NCBI RefSeq assembly: GCF_003347635.1
Contig: NZ_QDFY01000005.1
Location: forward strand, 62,001 to 126,000
Reading direction: 5' to 3'
Length of the DNA stretch: 64,000 bases
Origin: Sphingosinicella terrae
GTDB lineage: Bacteria; Pseudomonadota; Alphaproteobacteria; Sphingomonadales; Sphingomonadaceae
Translations under genes and position numbers: made by a program
Shown: positions 1-9,541 of the stretch, one piece after another
Layout of the letters: each line of letters begins with the position of its first letter
How positions within the stretch are numbered: position 1 is the first letter of the stretch
Notes under the pieces: model-generated
Database searches by the model: none
The model's input: only the letters and a program-made list of their open reading frames with translations
Told to the model about the DNA's origin: nothing

Positions 1-1407
1 CACCCAGGTCAGATAGCTTTCATAGCCCGGTGAGGTCACGCTCTGGACGGCGAATTCGACTCCGGCCGGAGTCCCGCCGAGGTCGAGATCGAAGGCCCAG
101 GCATTGTGGCTGTCGCCGGAAAGGACGACGAGGTTGGCGTCCGCATCGAGCGCCGAACGCAGCAATCGGTCGCGGGCGGCCGGATAGCCGTCCCACATGT
201 CGAGGTTGAACGGCAGCCCCGCGCGCGACGCGGCGGCCCCGGCAAGCACGTTGCGGCGGATCTGCTCGCTCGATTCCGGACGCAGCATGCCCGCAATCTC
301 CGGCGCGAGTCGGACTGACCCCATGATCACCTGCTGGGCGAGCAGCTGCCATTTCGTGCCGGAACGAACCGAGTCTGCCATTCCCTCCGCCAGCCAGCGC
401 TCCTGCGCGGCGCCCATGATGGAGCGGCTCTCGTCGCGCCATGGGCCGTCCCGGAACCGGATCAGCGCCGCCGCCAGATCCTCTTCGCCGGCGAGCGCGC
501 GGCCGAGATCGAGCTGCTCGCTCCGCCCGGTGACGCGCGTCTCCGGTCTGAACAGGGTGGCGAGATCGCCGATCTGGTAGCTCTGCCAGGCCTCGTCGCC
601 GACCGGCAGCCACTCGCGGTAGACGCGCTGCGCCGTCGCCTTGCGCAGCGGCCAGTCGCCCTCGGCGGCCTGGTGATTCTCGGCCCCGTCCATCCAGGCA
701 TTGTTGGCGAGCTCGTGATCGTCCCACATCATCACCATCGGGAACAGCTGGTGGAGGCGCTGCAGGTCCGGATCGGCGCGATAGGCGGCATGGCGCAGAC
801 GATAATCGGCCAGCGCGATGATCTCGTCCGCCGGCTCGATCACCCGCCTGGCGACGGCCTCGGCCGCGGCCGGGTACTTTCCGCGCTCATATTCGTAGAG
901 ATAGTCGCCGAGATGGACCATGAGGTCGATATCGTCGCGCGCGGCGGCATGGGCGTAGGCGTTGAACCAGCCGAAGGGCAGGTTGGAGCAGGAGAAGACG
1001 CCGAGCTTGAATCGCGCGGTCGGACCTTCCGGAAGGGTTCGGGTCCGCCCGACCGGCGAAGAACGACTCTGCGCATCGAGGAAGCGATAGAAATAGACCC
1101 GGCCGGGCGAGAGGCCCTGCGCGACGGGCTTGACGCAATGATCATGCTCGGCTGCGGCGGTGACGCTGCCGCCGGCGGCGATGCGGGCGAAATCGCCCGT
1201 CTCGGACACCTGCCAGTCGAGCCGCGCCGGCCCGCCGGAGCTGACGTAGCGCGTCCACAGCATGACCGAGTCCGAGCGCGGTTCGCCGCTCGCGACGTTG
1301 TGGGTGAAGCCGCGGGCGGCGGCGATCTGAGCAGCCCCGGGCACCGCCAGGCCGCCGAGCCCGAAGCTGCCGACCTTGAGGAGCGTCCGACGGTCGATCC
1401 TCAGCAT
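1..1407 (-). CDS. PhoD-like alkaline phosphatase (3' end outside window)
   Basis: The reading frame is open from an ATG at 1407 to the window edge, 469 codons with no stop, so the C-terminus is missing. The N-terminus DRRTLLKVGSFGLGG is a twin-arginine signal, so the folded enzyme should reach the periplasm. PhoD/metallophosphatase motifs are visible: HLGDYLYEY (D168), WDDHELANN (W228-E232) and SGDSHN (D432, H434), which provide metal ligands in this family. The expected role is phosphate release from phosphodiesters or monoesters. It begins 2 nt after the last base of the upstream TonB receptor stop codon, so the two genes are almost certainly co-transcribed; the pair suggests uptake of an organophosphate or of its product. 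Confidence 0.9.
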   Translation of the reverse strand, partial: MLRIDRRTLLKVGSFGLGGLAVPGAAQIAAARGFTHNVASGEPRSDSVMLWTRYVSSGGPARLDWQVSETGDFARIAAGGSVTAAAEHDHCVKPVAQGLSPGRVYFYRFLDAQSRSSPVGRTRTLPEGPTARFKLGVFSCSNLPFGWFNAYAHAAARDDIDLMVHLGDYLYEYERGKYPAAAEAVARRVIEPADEIIALADYRLRHAAYRADPDLQRLHQLFPMVMMWDDHELANNAWMDGAENHQAAEGDWPLRKATAQRVYREWLPVGDEAWQSYQIGDLATLFRPETRVTGRSEQLDLGRALAGEEDLAAALIRFRDGPWRDESRSIMGAAQERWLAEGMADSVRSGTKWQLLAQQVIMGSVRLAPEIAGMLRPESSEQIRRNVLAGAAASRAGLPFNLDMWDGYPAARDRLLRSALDADANLVVLSGDSHNAWAFDLDLGGTPAGVEFAVQSVTSPGYESYLTWV

Positions 1408-1408
1408 G

Positions 1409-3928
1409 TCAGAACCTTACCGTCGCCTGGACGCCGTACAGGCGCGGCTCGCCCGCGATGAAGGTCGGGAAGCCGATCGCGTCACCGGTATTGCCGGCAT
1501 CCTTGATATATTCCTCGTCGAGCAGATTGTTGACGAAGAGCTCGATCTCGTAGCGATCGTCGAGCGTGTAGCCCAGGCGGGCGTTGACGAGCGCGTAGCC
1601 GCCTTGGGTCTCGTCCTGGACGAGATCCGCGATCAGGGCGCCGGTCGCGACGGTCTGGAGGTCCGGGCGGTCATTGTCGTCGTCGAAATAGACTCGCGAG
1701 CGCCAGGTGAGGCTCGGCGCGAAGCTGAGCCGGCCCGGGCCGATGTCGGCGCCGATGATCGCGCCGAGCGAAAGGCTGTGATCGGGAGAGAGGCGGAAGC
1801 GGTTGCCGTCGCGAACGCCGGTGGTGAAGCGGCTATGATTGAAGGCGTAGGTCGCGAACAGGGACAGGCCGGAGCCGGCCCGCCACCGTGCCTGGCCTTC
1901 GAAGCCATAGGCTTCGGCCTCGCCCGCGTTGGTGACGACGAAGAGCGTGCCCTGCTGAACCGTGGTCTGGAAGTTGTCGTAGCGATAATAGAAGACCGAG
2001 CCGTCGAGAAGGAGGTCTCGGGTCTGGCTGCGGGCGCCGATCTCGAAGCTGTCGACCGTCTCGGCGTCCACCAGGTCGAAGCGCGCCGCGCCGAACGGCG
2101 TCGCCGGCGGAGAGGCGGAAAGCAGCTCGGGCCGCCGGCCGCGGGCATAGTTCGCATAGAGGCTGCTCGTCGGCGTCAGTTCGTAACGCGCGACCAGCCG
2201 CCATGTGAAGCCGCCATCGTCGAGGTCGGCGACGATTGTCTCGCCATTGTTCGGCGTCGGCTGTGATCCGAGACCGAAGAGCGGCACCGGGAACTGGGCG
2301 GAGGGAGGAATGGATGTGGCCCCTGGCGCCGCCAGGGCGGTCAGGAGCGCGTCGCGCTGCGCGGCCGGAAGGCCGAGGGCGCCGATGAAGCCGCCCAGGA
2401 TCGATCGGCCGTTGAGCACGGCCGCACTGATCCCGGAAGCCTTGTCGTCATGGCTGTAGCGCAGGCCGGCGCCGAGCTCGAGCCGGTCGGTTACCCGCAC
2501 CGTCACGTCGCCGAAAATGTCGAACGACTCGGTCTCGGAGAAATTGGTCGAGGTCTCGCGATGGTCGGCCTTCAGATTGGCCGCGATCCCGGCCGCGAGT
2601 GGCGCCGGCAGCGCCACGCCCGATGCGGCGGCGGCGCCCTGGAGCAGGGCCGCGGTGAAGGCGGTTTGCCCGAACAGGGCGGACGACGCCGGGTCGCTGG
2701 CCGGCCGCCCGGGGGCGAGCGGTCCTCCATTCAGCGTTCCGGTGAGCCGGGCGAGGAGGATCCGCTCGTCGAACTGGGACGGCGTTCGCTGTGAACCTTC
2801 CTCGTTGAAATAGGAGGCGCCGACAAAGGCGGTGACGCGGTCGCTCTCATAGGTGAGACGCAGCTCCTGGCTGAGCTGCTCGCCTTGCGCATCCTCGGCC
2901 GCGGTCAGGGCGGCGAGCGAGATGCCGTCGGCATCGAAGATCTCGAGCGAGTCGAATTCGCGCCAGGCGGTGATCGAGGTCAACGTGAAGGCGTCGCCGA
3001 GCGCCGCGCGGACGATCCCGGTCACGCCCCACACCTCCCGGTCGAGTCCGAGCGGCCGTCCGTCCTCGAAGCCCGCACCCGGCGCGAGCGTCGCGGCGGT
3101 CCATGGGCGGCCGTCGCCGAGCACGGCCCCCGTCGCCGGATCGGTGGGATTGAAGGCGAGCGACTTGAACGAGGTGCCGGACGGGTGGTCTTCCTGATAA
3201 TTGCCGATCACGTCGATCGAGACCCTGTCGGCCGGCTCCAGTCGCAGCGTCCCGCGGATGGCGCCGGTGTCGGTCGAGTTCAGGTCTTCGCCGAGCAGAT
3301 TCTCGACATAGCCGTCGCGCTGGCGATAACGGCCGGAAACGCGCACCGCCGCCCGCTCGCCCAGCGGCGCGTTGACCATGCCTTCGAGCAGGAGGCTGTC
3401 GTGACTGCCGTAGCCTGCGCGAAGGAGTCCCTCGAAGCCTCCCGGGTCGGCCTTGTTCTGGATGAGATTGACCGCGCCGATCAGCGCGCCGCGGCCATAG
3501 AGCGTCGATTGAGGGCCGCGCACGATCTCGACCCGCTCCATGTCGAAAAGCTCCACGTAGGAGCCACGCGATTTGGAGATCGACACGCCGTCCTGGAAAA
3601 CGGAGACCCGCGGCTCGACGAAGGCGCTTCCGGAATCGGACGTGATCCCGCGCATGTTGAAGCCGGGATTGTTGGGGGACTGGTTCTGGACCTCGAAGCC
3701 CGGCACGAAGCGCGACAGCTCCTCGAAATCGTTGAGGCCGAACGCGTCCAGGAAGGCGCCGTCGACCGCGGTGATCGCCATCGGCACTTCGACGAGGCTT
3801 TGCTCGCGCAACTGCGCCGTGACGACGATCGACTCCTCCTCGGCGGGAGCCACCTGCTGGGCGAGGCAAGGCGTGGAGGCGAACAGCGCCAGCACGCTGG
3901 CGGCGCTGGTCGACGAGAAGCGAGACAT
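1409..3928 (-). CDS. TonB-dependent outer-membrane receptor
   Basis: This 839-residue protein has a cleavable signal peptide (MSRFSSTSAASVLALFASTPCLA) and a mature N-terminus containing EESIVVTAQ, a degenerate TonB box. A plug domain follows (about 40-160, with YGRGALIGAVNLI near its end), then a long beta-barrel ending in the aromatic C-terminus YGVQATVRF. It lacks an STN domain, so it is not expected to signal through a FecR. The substrate cannot be told from sequence. The immediate downstream gene is a PhoD-like phosphatase, which hints at a phosphorylated ligand. It is transcribed divergently from the M16 peptidase gene across 140 nt, which must hold both promoters. Confidence 0.93.
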   Translation of the reverse strand: MSRFSSTSAASVLALFASTPCLAQQVAPAEEESIVVTAQLREQSLVEVPMAITAVDGAFLDAFGLNDFEELSRFVPGFEVQNQSPNNPGFNMRGITSDSGSAFVEPRVSVFQDGVSISKSRGSYVELFDMERVEIVRGPQSTLYGRGALIGAVNLIQNKADPGGFEGLLRAGYGSHDSLLLEGMVNAPLGERAAVRVSGRYRQRDGYVENLLGEDLNSTDTGAIRGTLRLEPADRVSIDVIGNYQEDHPSGTSFKSLAFNPTDPATGAVLGDGRPWTAATLAPGAGFEDGRPLGLDREVWGVTGIVRAALGDAFTLTSITAWREFDSLEIFDADGISLAALTAAEDAQGEQLSQELRLTYESDRVTAFVGASYFNEEGSQRTPSQFDERILLARLTGTLNGGPLAPGRPASDPASSALFGQTAFTAALLQGAAAASGVALPAPLAAGIAANLKADHRETSTNFSETESFDIFGDVTVRVTDRLELGAGLRYSHDDKASGISAAVLNGRSILGGFIGALGLPAAQRDALLTALAAPGATSIPPSAQFPVPLFGLGSQPTPNNGETIVADLDDGGFTWRLVARYELTPTSSLYANYARGRRPELLSASPPATPFGAARFDLVDAETVDSFEIGARSQTRDLLLDGSVFYYRYDNFQTTVQQGTLFVVTNAGEAEAYGFEGQARWRAGSGLSLFATYAFNHSRFTTGVRDGNRFRLSPDHSLSLGAIIGADIGPGRLSFAPSLTWRSRVYFDDDNDRPDLQTVATGALIADLVQDETQGGYALVNARLGYTLDDRYEIELFVNNLLDEEYIKDAGNTGDAIGFPTFIAGEPRLYGVQATVRF

Positions 3929-4068
3929 GGATCATTCCCCCTGGAAGCGACGCGGTGCCCTTCCCAGACCATCATGACGGCCTCGTGACGTTCGGAGCGG
4001 GAAGGCGGGACGAGCGTCGCAGTGGCGGATTCCGCGCGGCCAGGCCTCCTTTCGAGGGGAGGACTGGC

Positions 4069-6930
4069 ATGCATATTCTCGGCGCTCTGATCGTGGCTGC
4101 GATCGTCTGGTTGATACCCTCGACGGCCTCCGCCCGCGCCGACCCCCCGCCGCCCCTTTCGGTCCCCTCGCTCGACTACACCCACAGGACGCTCGCCAAT
4201 GGCGCGCGCATCTACCTCATCCGAGACCCCTCGGCCTCCACCGCCACCGTCGGAATCTGGTACGATGTCGGCCAGAACGACGATCCGCGCGGGCGCAGCG
4301 GCTTCGCCCATCTCTTCGAGCATCTGATGTTCAAGACGACGCGGAACCTGCCCCAGGGCGTTTCCGCCTTCGTCACCTCGATCGGCGGCTCGACCAACGC
4401 GTCGACGCTGTGGGACTTCACCCAATATTATGCCACCGCCCCGGCCAGCCAGCTCGAAGCGCTGATCTGGATGGAGGGCGAGAGGCTTCGCAATCTCGTC
4501 GTCGACGAGGCCGCCTTTCGCTCGGAGCGCGACGTCGTGAAGGAGGAATTGCGCCAGCGTATCCTGGCCCAGCCTTATGGCCGCATCCTCTACACCCTGA
4601 TCCCGGCATTCAACTTCGGCACCCACCCTTATCTGCGGCCGATCGGCGGCACCATGGCCGATCTCGATGCGGCGACGCTGGACGACGTCCGCGCCTTCCA
4701 CGAGGCCTATTACCGTCCCGACAACGCGGTCTTCGTCATCTCCGGCAATTTCGACGCGGCGCAGGTCGATGCCTGGGTCGACCAATATCTCGGCTCGATC
4801 GCGCGTCCTTCGCGCCCGATCCCGCGTGACCTGACCGCCGAGACGGGCAGCCCGGCGCCGCGGACCGTAGACGCCTACGCCCCGAACGTGCCGCTGCCGG
4901 CTTTGGTCTTCTCCTGGCGCGCACCCGCGGCCGACGATCCCGATGCCGCGGGCCTCGCCTTGATCGACACCCTGCTGGCCCGCGGCGCCGCCGGCCGGCT
5001 GCGGCGCCGGCTGATCGACGAGCTGCAGCTCGCTTCCAACATCTCGTCCATCAACCTGCCGGCGCGGGACGGCTATGCCTATGCGCTGGTGGTCACACTG
5101 GCGCAGGGGAGGGAGGTCGACGAGGCGCAGGCCGCGCTCGCGGCGGAGATCGCGACCCTCCGCGACGGCCTCGTCGGGGATGACGAGCTCGCTGCCGCGA
5201 AGAACGCGATGCTCGGCGACGCCCTGGCGCGCCGCGAGACCGCGCGGGGCCGCGGCTTCGAGCTCGGCGGCGGCGTGACCGTGGGCGGCTCGCCCGATCA
5301 TGAGGACCGGCAGCTGGCGGCGATCCGGGCGCTCGACCCCGCCGGGGTCCAGCGCATCGCCCGGCGCCTGCTCGACGACGGACGACGGATCGTCATCCGA
5401 TACCAGGACGAATCGCTACGGCCGGCCGGCTATGCCGGCGATGCGCCGCCGGACAGTGCGCAACTCGGCACGATCGTTCCCGCGGCGACCCGCCCGCCCG
5501 TGACGCTCGCCTCCGACGCGGAACGGCGGCCGCCGCCGTCCCCGGGTGCCGCTTTGCCGCGCGTCGTCCCCACATTGAGCGACCGGCGCCTCGACAATGG
5601 GCTGCGCATCGTCGCCGCGCGCTCGACCGAGGTCCCGCTGGTGACGCTGACCTTGGCCATCGGCGGCGGCGATTCCGCCGATCCTGCCGGCAAGGCGGGC
5701 CTCGCCGATCTGCTCGCCGCCGTCGCCCAGCGCGGCGCCGGCGGCCGCAGTGCGGCCGAGCTGGCAAGCGAGGTGGCCGCGCTCGGCGGATCGCTCTCGG
5801 CGAGCGCCGAAGCCGACGCGACGCTCATCACGGTCAACGTGCCGGCCGCTTTTGCCGAAGCGGCCGGGCGGCTCCTCGCCGACATCGCCCGGCGCCCCGA
5901 TCTGCCGGCAGCCGAGCTCGATCGCGTCCGCCGCCAGCAGACCGACGCGCTCGCCGTGGCGGTTCGCCAGCCGACCCAGGCGGCGCTGCGCGTCCTGTGG
6001 CGCGCCGCGTTCGCGGGCACGGCCTATGCCGGTCTGCCGACCTCGGAGAGCCTCGGCGACGTGTCCCGGGACGATCTCGTCGCCGCCCACAGGACGATGT
6101 GGGGTCCGCGCAATGCGACATTGATCGTCACCGGTGCCCTCACCGCCGACGAGGCGCTCCGCCTTGCCGAGCGGCTCTTCGGCGACTGGACCGCCGACGC
6201 GGCCGAAGCCGCGCCGCCGCCCGCGCCCGCGCCGGCTGCCGCGCCTCGGATCCTCGCCGTCGACATTCCGGGAGCAGGCCAGACGGCGGTGCTCAGCGCC
6301 CTGCCGACGGTCGGGCGCGCATCGCCGGATTGGCCGGCCCTGCAGGTCGCCAATGCGCGCCTGGGCGGCGGCCAGCAGGGTCTGCTCTACCAGGAGATCC
6401 GCACCCGCCGCGGGCTGAGCTACGGCGCCGGCAGCCAGATCGAGTCGCGCCGACACCAGTCGGTCCTGCTCACCGCGACGCAGACCCGCAACGAAGCGGC
6501 GGCCGAAGTGGTCGGCCTCGTCCTCGATCAGCTCGGCCGGATGGCCGAGGCGCCGGTGAGCCCGGAGGTGGCCGCGGAGCGATCCGATTTCCTCGTCAAT
6601 GCGCTCGCTTCGCAGACCGAGCGGACGGCCGGCTTGGCCGCCTATGTCGCTTCGCTGGTGACGACCGGTGCGCCGCTCGCGACGGCTCGGGTGGAATTGC
6701 TCGGCGAGCGCGATCTCGCCCCTGCGCGGATGGCGGCGGCGGCGCGCTCTTTCGATCCGGCCCGGGCGACGATCGTTGTCGCGGGCGATTCACGGCAGTG
6801 GATCGAGGCGCTCCGGCAGCGTTTCCCCGAGGTCGAGCGCGTCGACGCGGACGGCGCTCCGGCCGGTCAGGCGCCGATTTCCACCGGCAGCTCGCTCAAT
6901 GCGCCCCACTCCGCCCAGGACCCGTCATAG
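4069..6930 (+). CDS. Periplasmic M16 family zinc peptidase (two-domain)
   Basis: I chose the ATG at 4069 because it follows GGGGAGGA by about 5 nt and starts a signal peptide (MHILGALIVAAIVWLIPSTASA). The earlier in-frame codons from 3955 encode no recognisable sequence. The product has 953 residues. The inverted zinc motif HxxEH is HLFEH at H81-E84-H85. A second M16 repeat begins near residue 500 (LDNGLRIVAA), lacks the zinc motif as usual for the inactive half, and ends in the typical RRGLSYGAGS region. The family degrades peptides in the periplasm. The last 64 nt overlap the convergent sulfurtransferase gene, so the C-terminal tail (about 20 residues) is antisense to that gene. Confidence 0.93.
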   Translation: MHILGALIVAAIVWLIPSTASARADPPPPLSVPSLDYTHRTLANGARIYLIRDPSASTATVGIWYDVGQNDDPRGRSGFAHLFEHLMFKTTRNLPQGVSAFVTSIGGSTNASTLWDFTQYYATAPASQLEALIWMEGERLRNLVVDEAAFRSERDVVKEELRQRILAQPYGRILYTLIPAFNFGTHPYLRPIGGTMADLDAATLDDVRAFHEAYYRPDNAVFVISGNFDAAQVDAWVDQYLGSIARPSRPIPRDLTAETGSPAPRTVDAYAPNVPLPALVFSWRAPAADDPDAAGLALIDTLLARGAAGRLRRRLIDELQLASNISSINLPARDGYAYALVVTLAQGREVDEAQAALAAEIATLRDGLVGDDELAAAKNAMLGDALARRETARGRGFELGGGVTVGGSPDHEDRQLAAIRALDPAGVQRIARRLLDDGRRIVIRYQDESLRPAGYAGDAPPDSAQLGTIVPAATRPPVTLASDAERRPPPSPGAALPRVVPTLSDRRLDNGLRIVAARSTEVPLVTLTLAIGGGDSADPAGKAGLADLLAAVAQRGAGGRSAAELASEVAALGGSLSASAEADATLITVNVPAAFAEAAGRLLADIARRPDLPAAELDRVRRQQTDALAVAVRQPTQAALRVLWRAAFAGTAYAGLPTSESLGDVSRDDLVAAHRTMWGPRNATLIVTGALTADEALRLAERLFGDWTADAAEAAPPPAPAPAAAPRILAVDIPGAGQTAVLSALPTVGRASPDWPALQVANARLGGGQQGLLYQEIRTRRGLSYGAGSQIESRRHQSVLLTATQTRNEAAAEVVGLVLDQLGRMAEAPVSPEVAAERSDFLVNALASQTERTAGLAAYVASLVTTGAPLATARVELLGERDLAPARMAAAARSFDPARATIVVAGDSRQWIEALRQRFPEVERVDADGAPAGQAPISTGSSLNAPHSAQDPS

Positions 6931-7703
6931 ACGGCGGCCCATTCGTTTCCGAGCCGCGCGAGGGCCAGCGCGATCCCCGCGGCCGTGATCCCCGAGCCGC
7001 AGGTCGCGGTCACCGGGCGGCCGGGATCGACGCCCGCCGCGGCGAAGGCGGCGCGAAGCTCGCCGGCGGGCTTGAGCTTTCCCTCGAGATCGATGAGCAG
7101 GGACAAAGGCAGGCTGAGCGCGCCCGGCATGTGGCCGCTGCGCAGGCCCGGACGAGGCTCGGGAGCCGCCCCGGCGAAGCGGGCGGCGGGCCGGGCGTCG
7201 ACGACCTGCGCGCCGCCGGTGCCGAGGTCGCGGCGCACGCCCGGCAGATCGCGGACGAGACCCGCCTTGAACGGCGCGCGGAACGTCGCCGGTGGCGGCG
7301 CCGGCAACCCCTTCTCCAGCGGCCGTCCCTCCTCGGTCCATTTCGGGAGGCCGCCGTCGAGGACGCGGGCCCGCTCGGCGCCCATGGCCCGGAAGGTCCA
7401 CCAGACGCGTGCGGCGGAGAACAAGCCGGCGCTGTCATAGACGACGATGTCGTCGCGGTTGCTTATCCCCAATGCGCCGACCGCTTCGGCGAAGGCCTTG
7501 GGCTGGGGCAGCATGTGCGGCAGCCGGCTGCCGGTGTCCGAGATAGCGTCGATGTCGAAGAAGACGGCACCCGGTATGTGTCCGGCGCGATATTCCTCGA
7601 GCGCGTCGCGCGAGTCGAGGTGCCAGCTCGCGTCGACGATGCGCAGATCGGGTGCCCCGACGCGTGCGGCCAACTGCTCGGTCGAGACCATCGGATCCGA
7701 CAT
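6867..7703 (-). CDS. sseA: 3-mercaptopyruvate/thiosulfate sulfurtransferase (two rhodanese domains)
   Basis: The 278-residue protein carries an N-terminal inactive rhodanese domain (IVDASWHLDSRDA, AGHIPGAVFFDID) and a C-terminal catalytic domain with the loop CGSGITA; the CGSG form is the 3-mercaptopyruvate sulfurtransferase signature. It ends YDGSWAEWG...LPVE, like E. coli SseA, so the annotated 3' end is probably real even though it overlaps the M16 gene by 64 nt. I chose the ATG at 7703 (MSDPMVSTEQLA); the frame stays open far upstream but has no homology there. No signal peptide is present, so it is cytoplasmic. It probably transfers sulfur from 3-mercaptopyruvate to a thiol or cyanide acceptor. 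Confidence 0.92.
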   Translation of the reverse strand: MSDPMVSTEQLAARVGAPDLRIVDASWHLDSRDALEEYRAGHIPGAVFFDIDAISDTGSRLPHMLPQPKAFAEAVGALGISNRDDIVVYDSAGLFSAARVWWTFRAMGAERARVLDGGLPKWTEEGRPLEKGLPAPPPATFRAPFKAGLVRDLPGVRRDLGTGGAQVVDARPAARFAGAAPEPRPGLRSGHMPGALSLPLSLLIDLEGKLKPAGELRAAFAAAGVDPGRPVTATCGSGITAAGIALALARLGNEWAAVYDGSWAEWGALSELPVEIGA

Positions 7704-7841
7704 TGTTCTGCCCCCCTCGTGCGCCTCTCTCGATGGGATGACGCTCCGGAAGCCGTTTTCCTCACCTGCGAGAGAATCTTTGGCAAGAGTGGCGGATCGG
7801 TCTTTCCCGTTCATCGTCAACGGCAGGCAAGGGAGCGGGGC

Positions 7842-9527
7842 ATGGGCATGGGCATGGGCGTGGGCATGTATCGGACTTTGGTCGTCCTTCTGTCGCTGCT
7901 CCTGGGCCTCGGCGCCGCGATTCCGGCGGCCGCCCAGCCAAGTTTCGCCGTCACCCTGCCGTCGACGGAAGAGGGGCCGGTCACCGGCCGGCTCATCGTG
8001 GTCGCGGCCCGCGCCCATGACCCGGAGCCGCGGCTCCAGATCGGCATCACCGGGCCGCCTGCCTTCGGTGTGGACGTCGAAGGCCTCCGTCCGGGCGGGA
8101 CCGCGGTCGTCGGCGGAGCCGCCGACAGCTTTGCCGCCAACCTTTCCGAGCTTCCGCCGGGCGACTACCAGGTCCAGGCGCTGCTGATCCGCTACACCCA
8201 GGTGAGCCGCGCCGATGGTCACCGCATCTGGGTGCCGATCTCCAATCGCCGGGTCTTCTCGACGATGATGGAGGGAAATCTCTACAGCCGTCCGGTGGCG
8301 GTGACGATCGATCCGGCCGGCTCGCAACGGATCGCGCTGGCACTGACCGAGCGCGTCCCGGCCACGCCCGAGCGGGTCGAGACGGACTGGATCAAGCATG
8401 TCCGCATCCGCAGCGACATCCTGTCCCGCTTCTGGGGCCGGGACATGTACATCGGCGCGAGCGTGCTGCTGCCGCGGGGATTCGCCGAGAATCCGGGCGC
8501 CCGCTATCCGGCCGTCTACGTCTTCGGCCATGGCGATGCGCCGTTCGGCTTCACCACCGATCCGGCGACCAACACGCCCCGCGCCCAGGCGGCGGCGCAG
8601 GACGCCAACGTCCGCACCGGCTACGAGTTCGCGCAGGAATGGATGGCCGACGGCTTCCCGCGCATGGTCGCGATCACCTTCGAGATCCCGAGCCCCTATT
8701 TCGTCGAATCCTATTCTCTCAACTCGGCGAACAACGGCCCCTATGGCGATGCGATCACGCGCGAGCTGATGCCCCATCTCGAGCGCACCTTCCGGCTCAT
8801 CCAGCAGCCTTATGGTCGGATCGTCGAGGGCGCCTCGACCGGCGGCTGGGAGGCCCTGGCGATGCAGGTCCATTATCCGGAGCTGATCGGCGGCGCCTGG
8901 GTGTTCAATCCCGACCCCATCGACTTCACCCGCTACCAGCTCGCCAACATCTACGAGGACGAGAACATGTTCACCTTGCGGGTGAACGACTGGAACGTCC
9001 GCGAGCGCCCGTTCCGCCGGTCGCGCGAAGGCCAGCCGGTGTTCGACGTCCGTCAGCTCGCCCGCCTCGAGGCGGTGCTCGGCTCGCGCGGACGCTCCTT
9101 CTACCAGCTCGGCATCTGGCAGGCGACGCACGGCCCGGTCGGTGCCGACGGCTATCCGGTCCCGCTGTTCGATCCGCGCACGGGTGTCATCGACCGCGAG
9201 GTCGCCCATTACATGCGCGACAACGGCTACGACCTCAGCGCCCATGTCCGGCGCCACTGGGATCGGCTCGGCCCGCAGCTTCGCGGCCGGATCAACCTGT
9301 TCGCCGGCGAGATGGACGATTTCTACCTGAACCTCGCTGTCTATCAGTTCGAATCGATGGTGCGCGAGGTCGGCGGCGCCGAATATCCGATGCGCTTCGA
9401 ATATGGCCGGCCGAAAAAGGGCCATAACTGGCATCACACCGATTGGGCGGGCGTGGTTCGCGAGATGGCTGAGCATGTCCGCCGCACCGCCCCACCGGGC
9501 GAGGATGTGTCGGATTGGAATTATTGA
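7842..9527 (+). CDS. Secreted alpha/beta-hydrolase, putative esterase
   Basis: The 561-residue protein has a signal peptide (ending AAIPAAAQ), an N-terminal beta-rich domain of about 150 residues, then an esterase-D-like alpha/beta-hydrolase core. The nucleophile motif is EGASTGGWEAL (GxSxGG). An aspartate in FAGEMDDFY and a histidine in KKGHNWHH could complete the triad. The start region is unusual: GGGAGCGGGG is followed by hexamers ATGGGC ATGGGC ATGGGC GTGGGC and then ATG, giving start candidates at 7842, 7848, 7854 and 7866. I list the first. The substrate is unknown. The gene is divergent from the sulfurtransferase and is followed 14 nt later by a small secreted protein gene. Confidence 0.85.
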   Translation: MGMGMGVGMYRTLVVLLSLLLGLGAAIPAAAQPSFAVTLPSTEEGPVTGRLIVVAARAHDPEPRLQIGITGPPAFGVDVEGLRPGGTAVVGGAADSFAANLSELPPGDYQVQALLIRYTQVSRADGHRIWVPISNRRVFSTMMEGNLYSRPVAVTIDPAGSQRIALALTERVPATPERVETDWIKHVRIRSDILSRFWGRDMYIGASVLLPRGFAENPGARYPAVYVFGHGDAPFGFTTDPATNTPRAQAAAQDANVRTGYEFAQEWMADGFPRMVAITFEIPSPYFVESYSLNSANNGPYGDAITRELMPHLERTFRLIQQPYGRIVEGASTGGWEALAMQVHYPELIGGAWVFNPDPIDFTRYQLANIYEDENMFTLRVNDWNVRERPFRRSREGQPVFDVRQLARLEAVLGSRGRSFYQLGIWQATHGPVGADGYPVPLFDPRTGVIDREVAHYMRDNGYDLSAHVRRHWDRLGPQLRGRINLFAGEMDDFYLNLAVYQFESMVREVGGAEYPMRFEYGRPKKGHNWHHTDWAGVVREMAEHVRRTAPPGEDVSDWNY

Positions 9528-9541
9528 GCAAGGAGGGCGGC

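Noticed and set aside
673-1461. 262-residue plus-strand open frame over the PhoD gene
   Set aside because: It is antisense to a clear PhoD-like gene and has no ribosome site or protein-family features.
4069-6456. Long open frames on the strand opposite the M16 gene
   Set aside because: They are third-position GC shadows of the M16 gene, with Arg/Ala-rich composition and no start signal.
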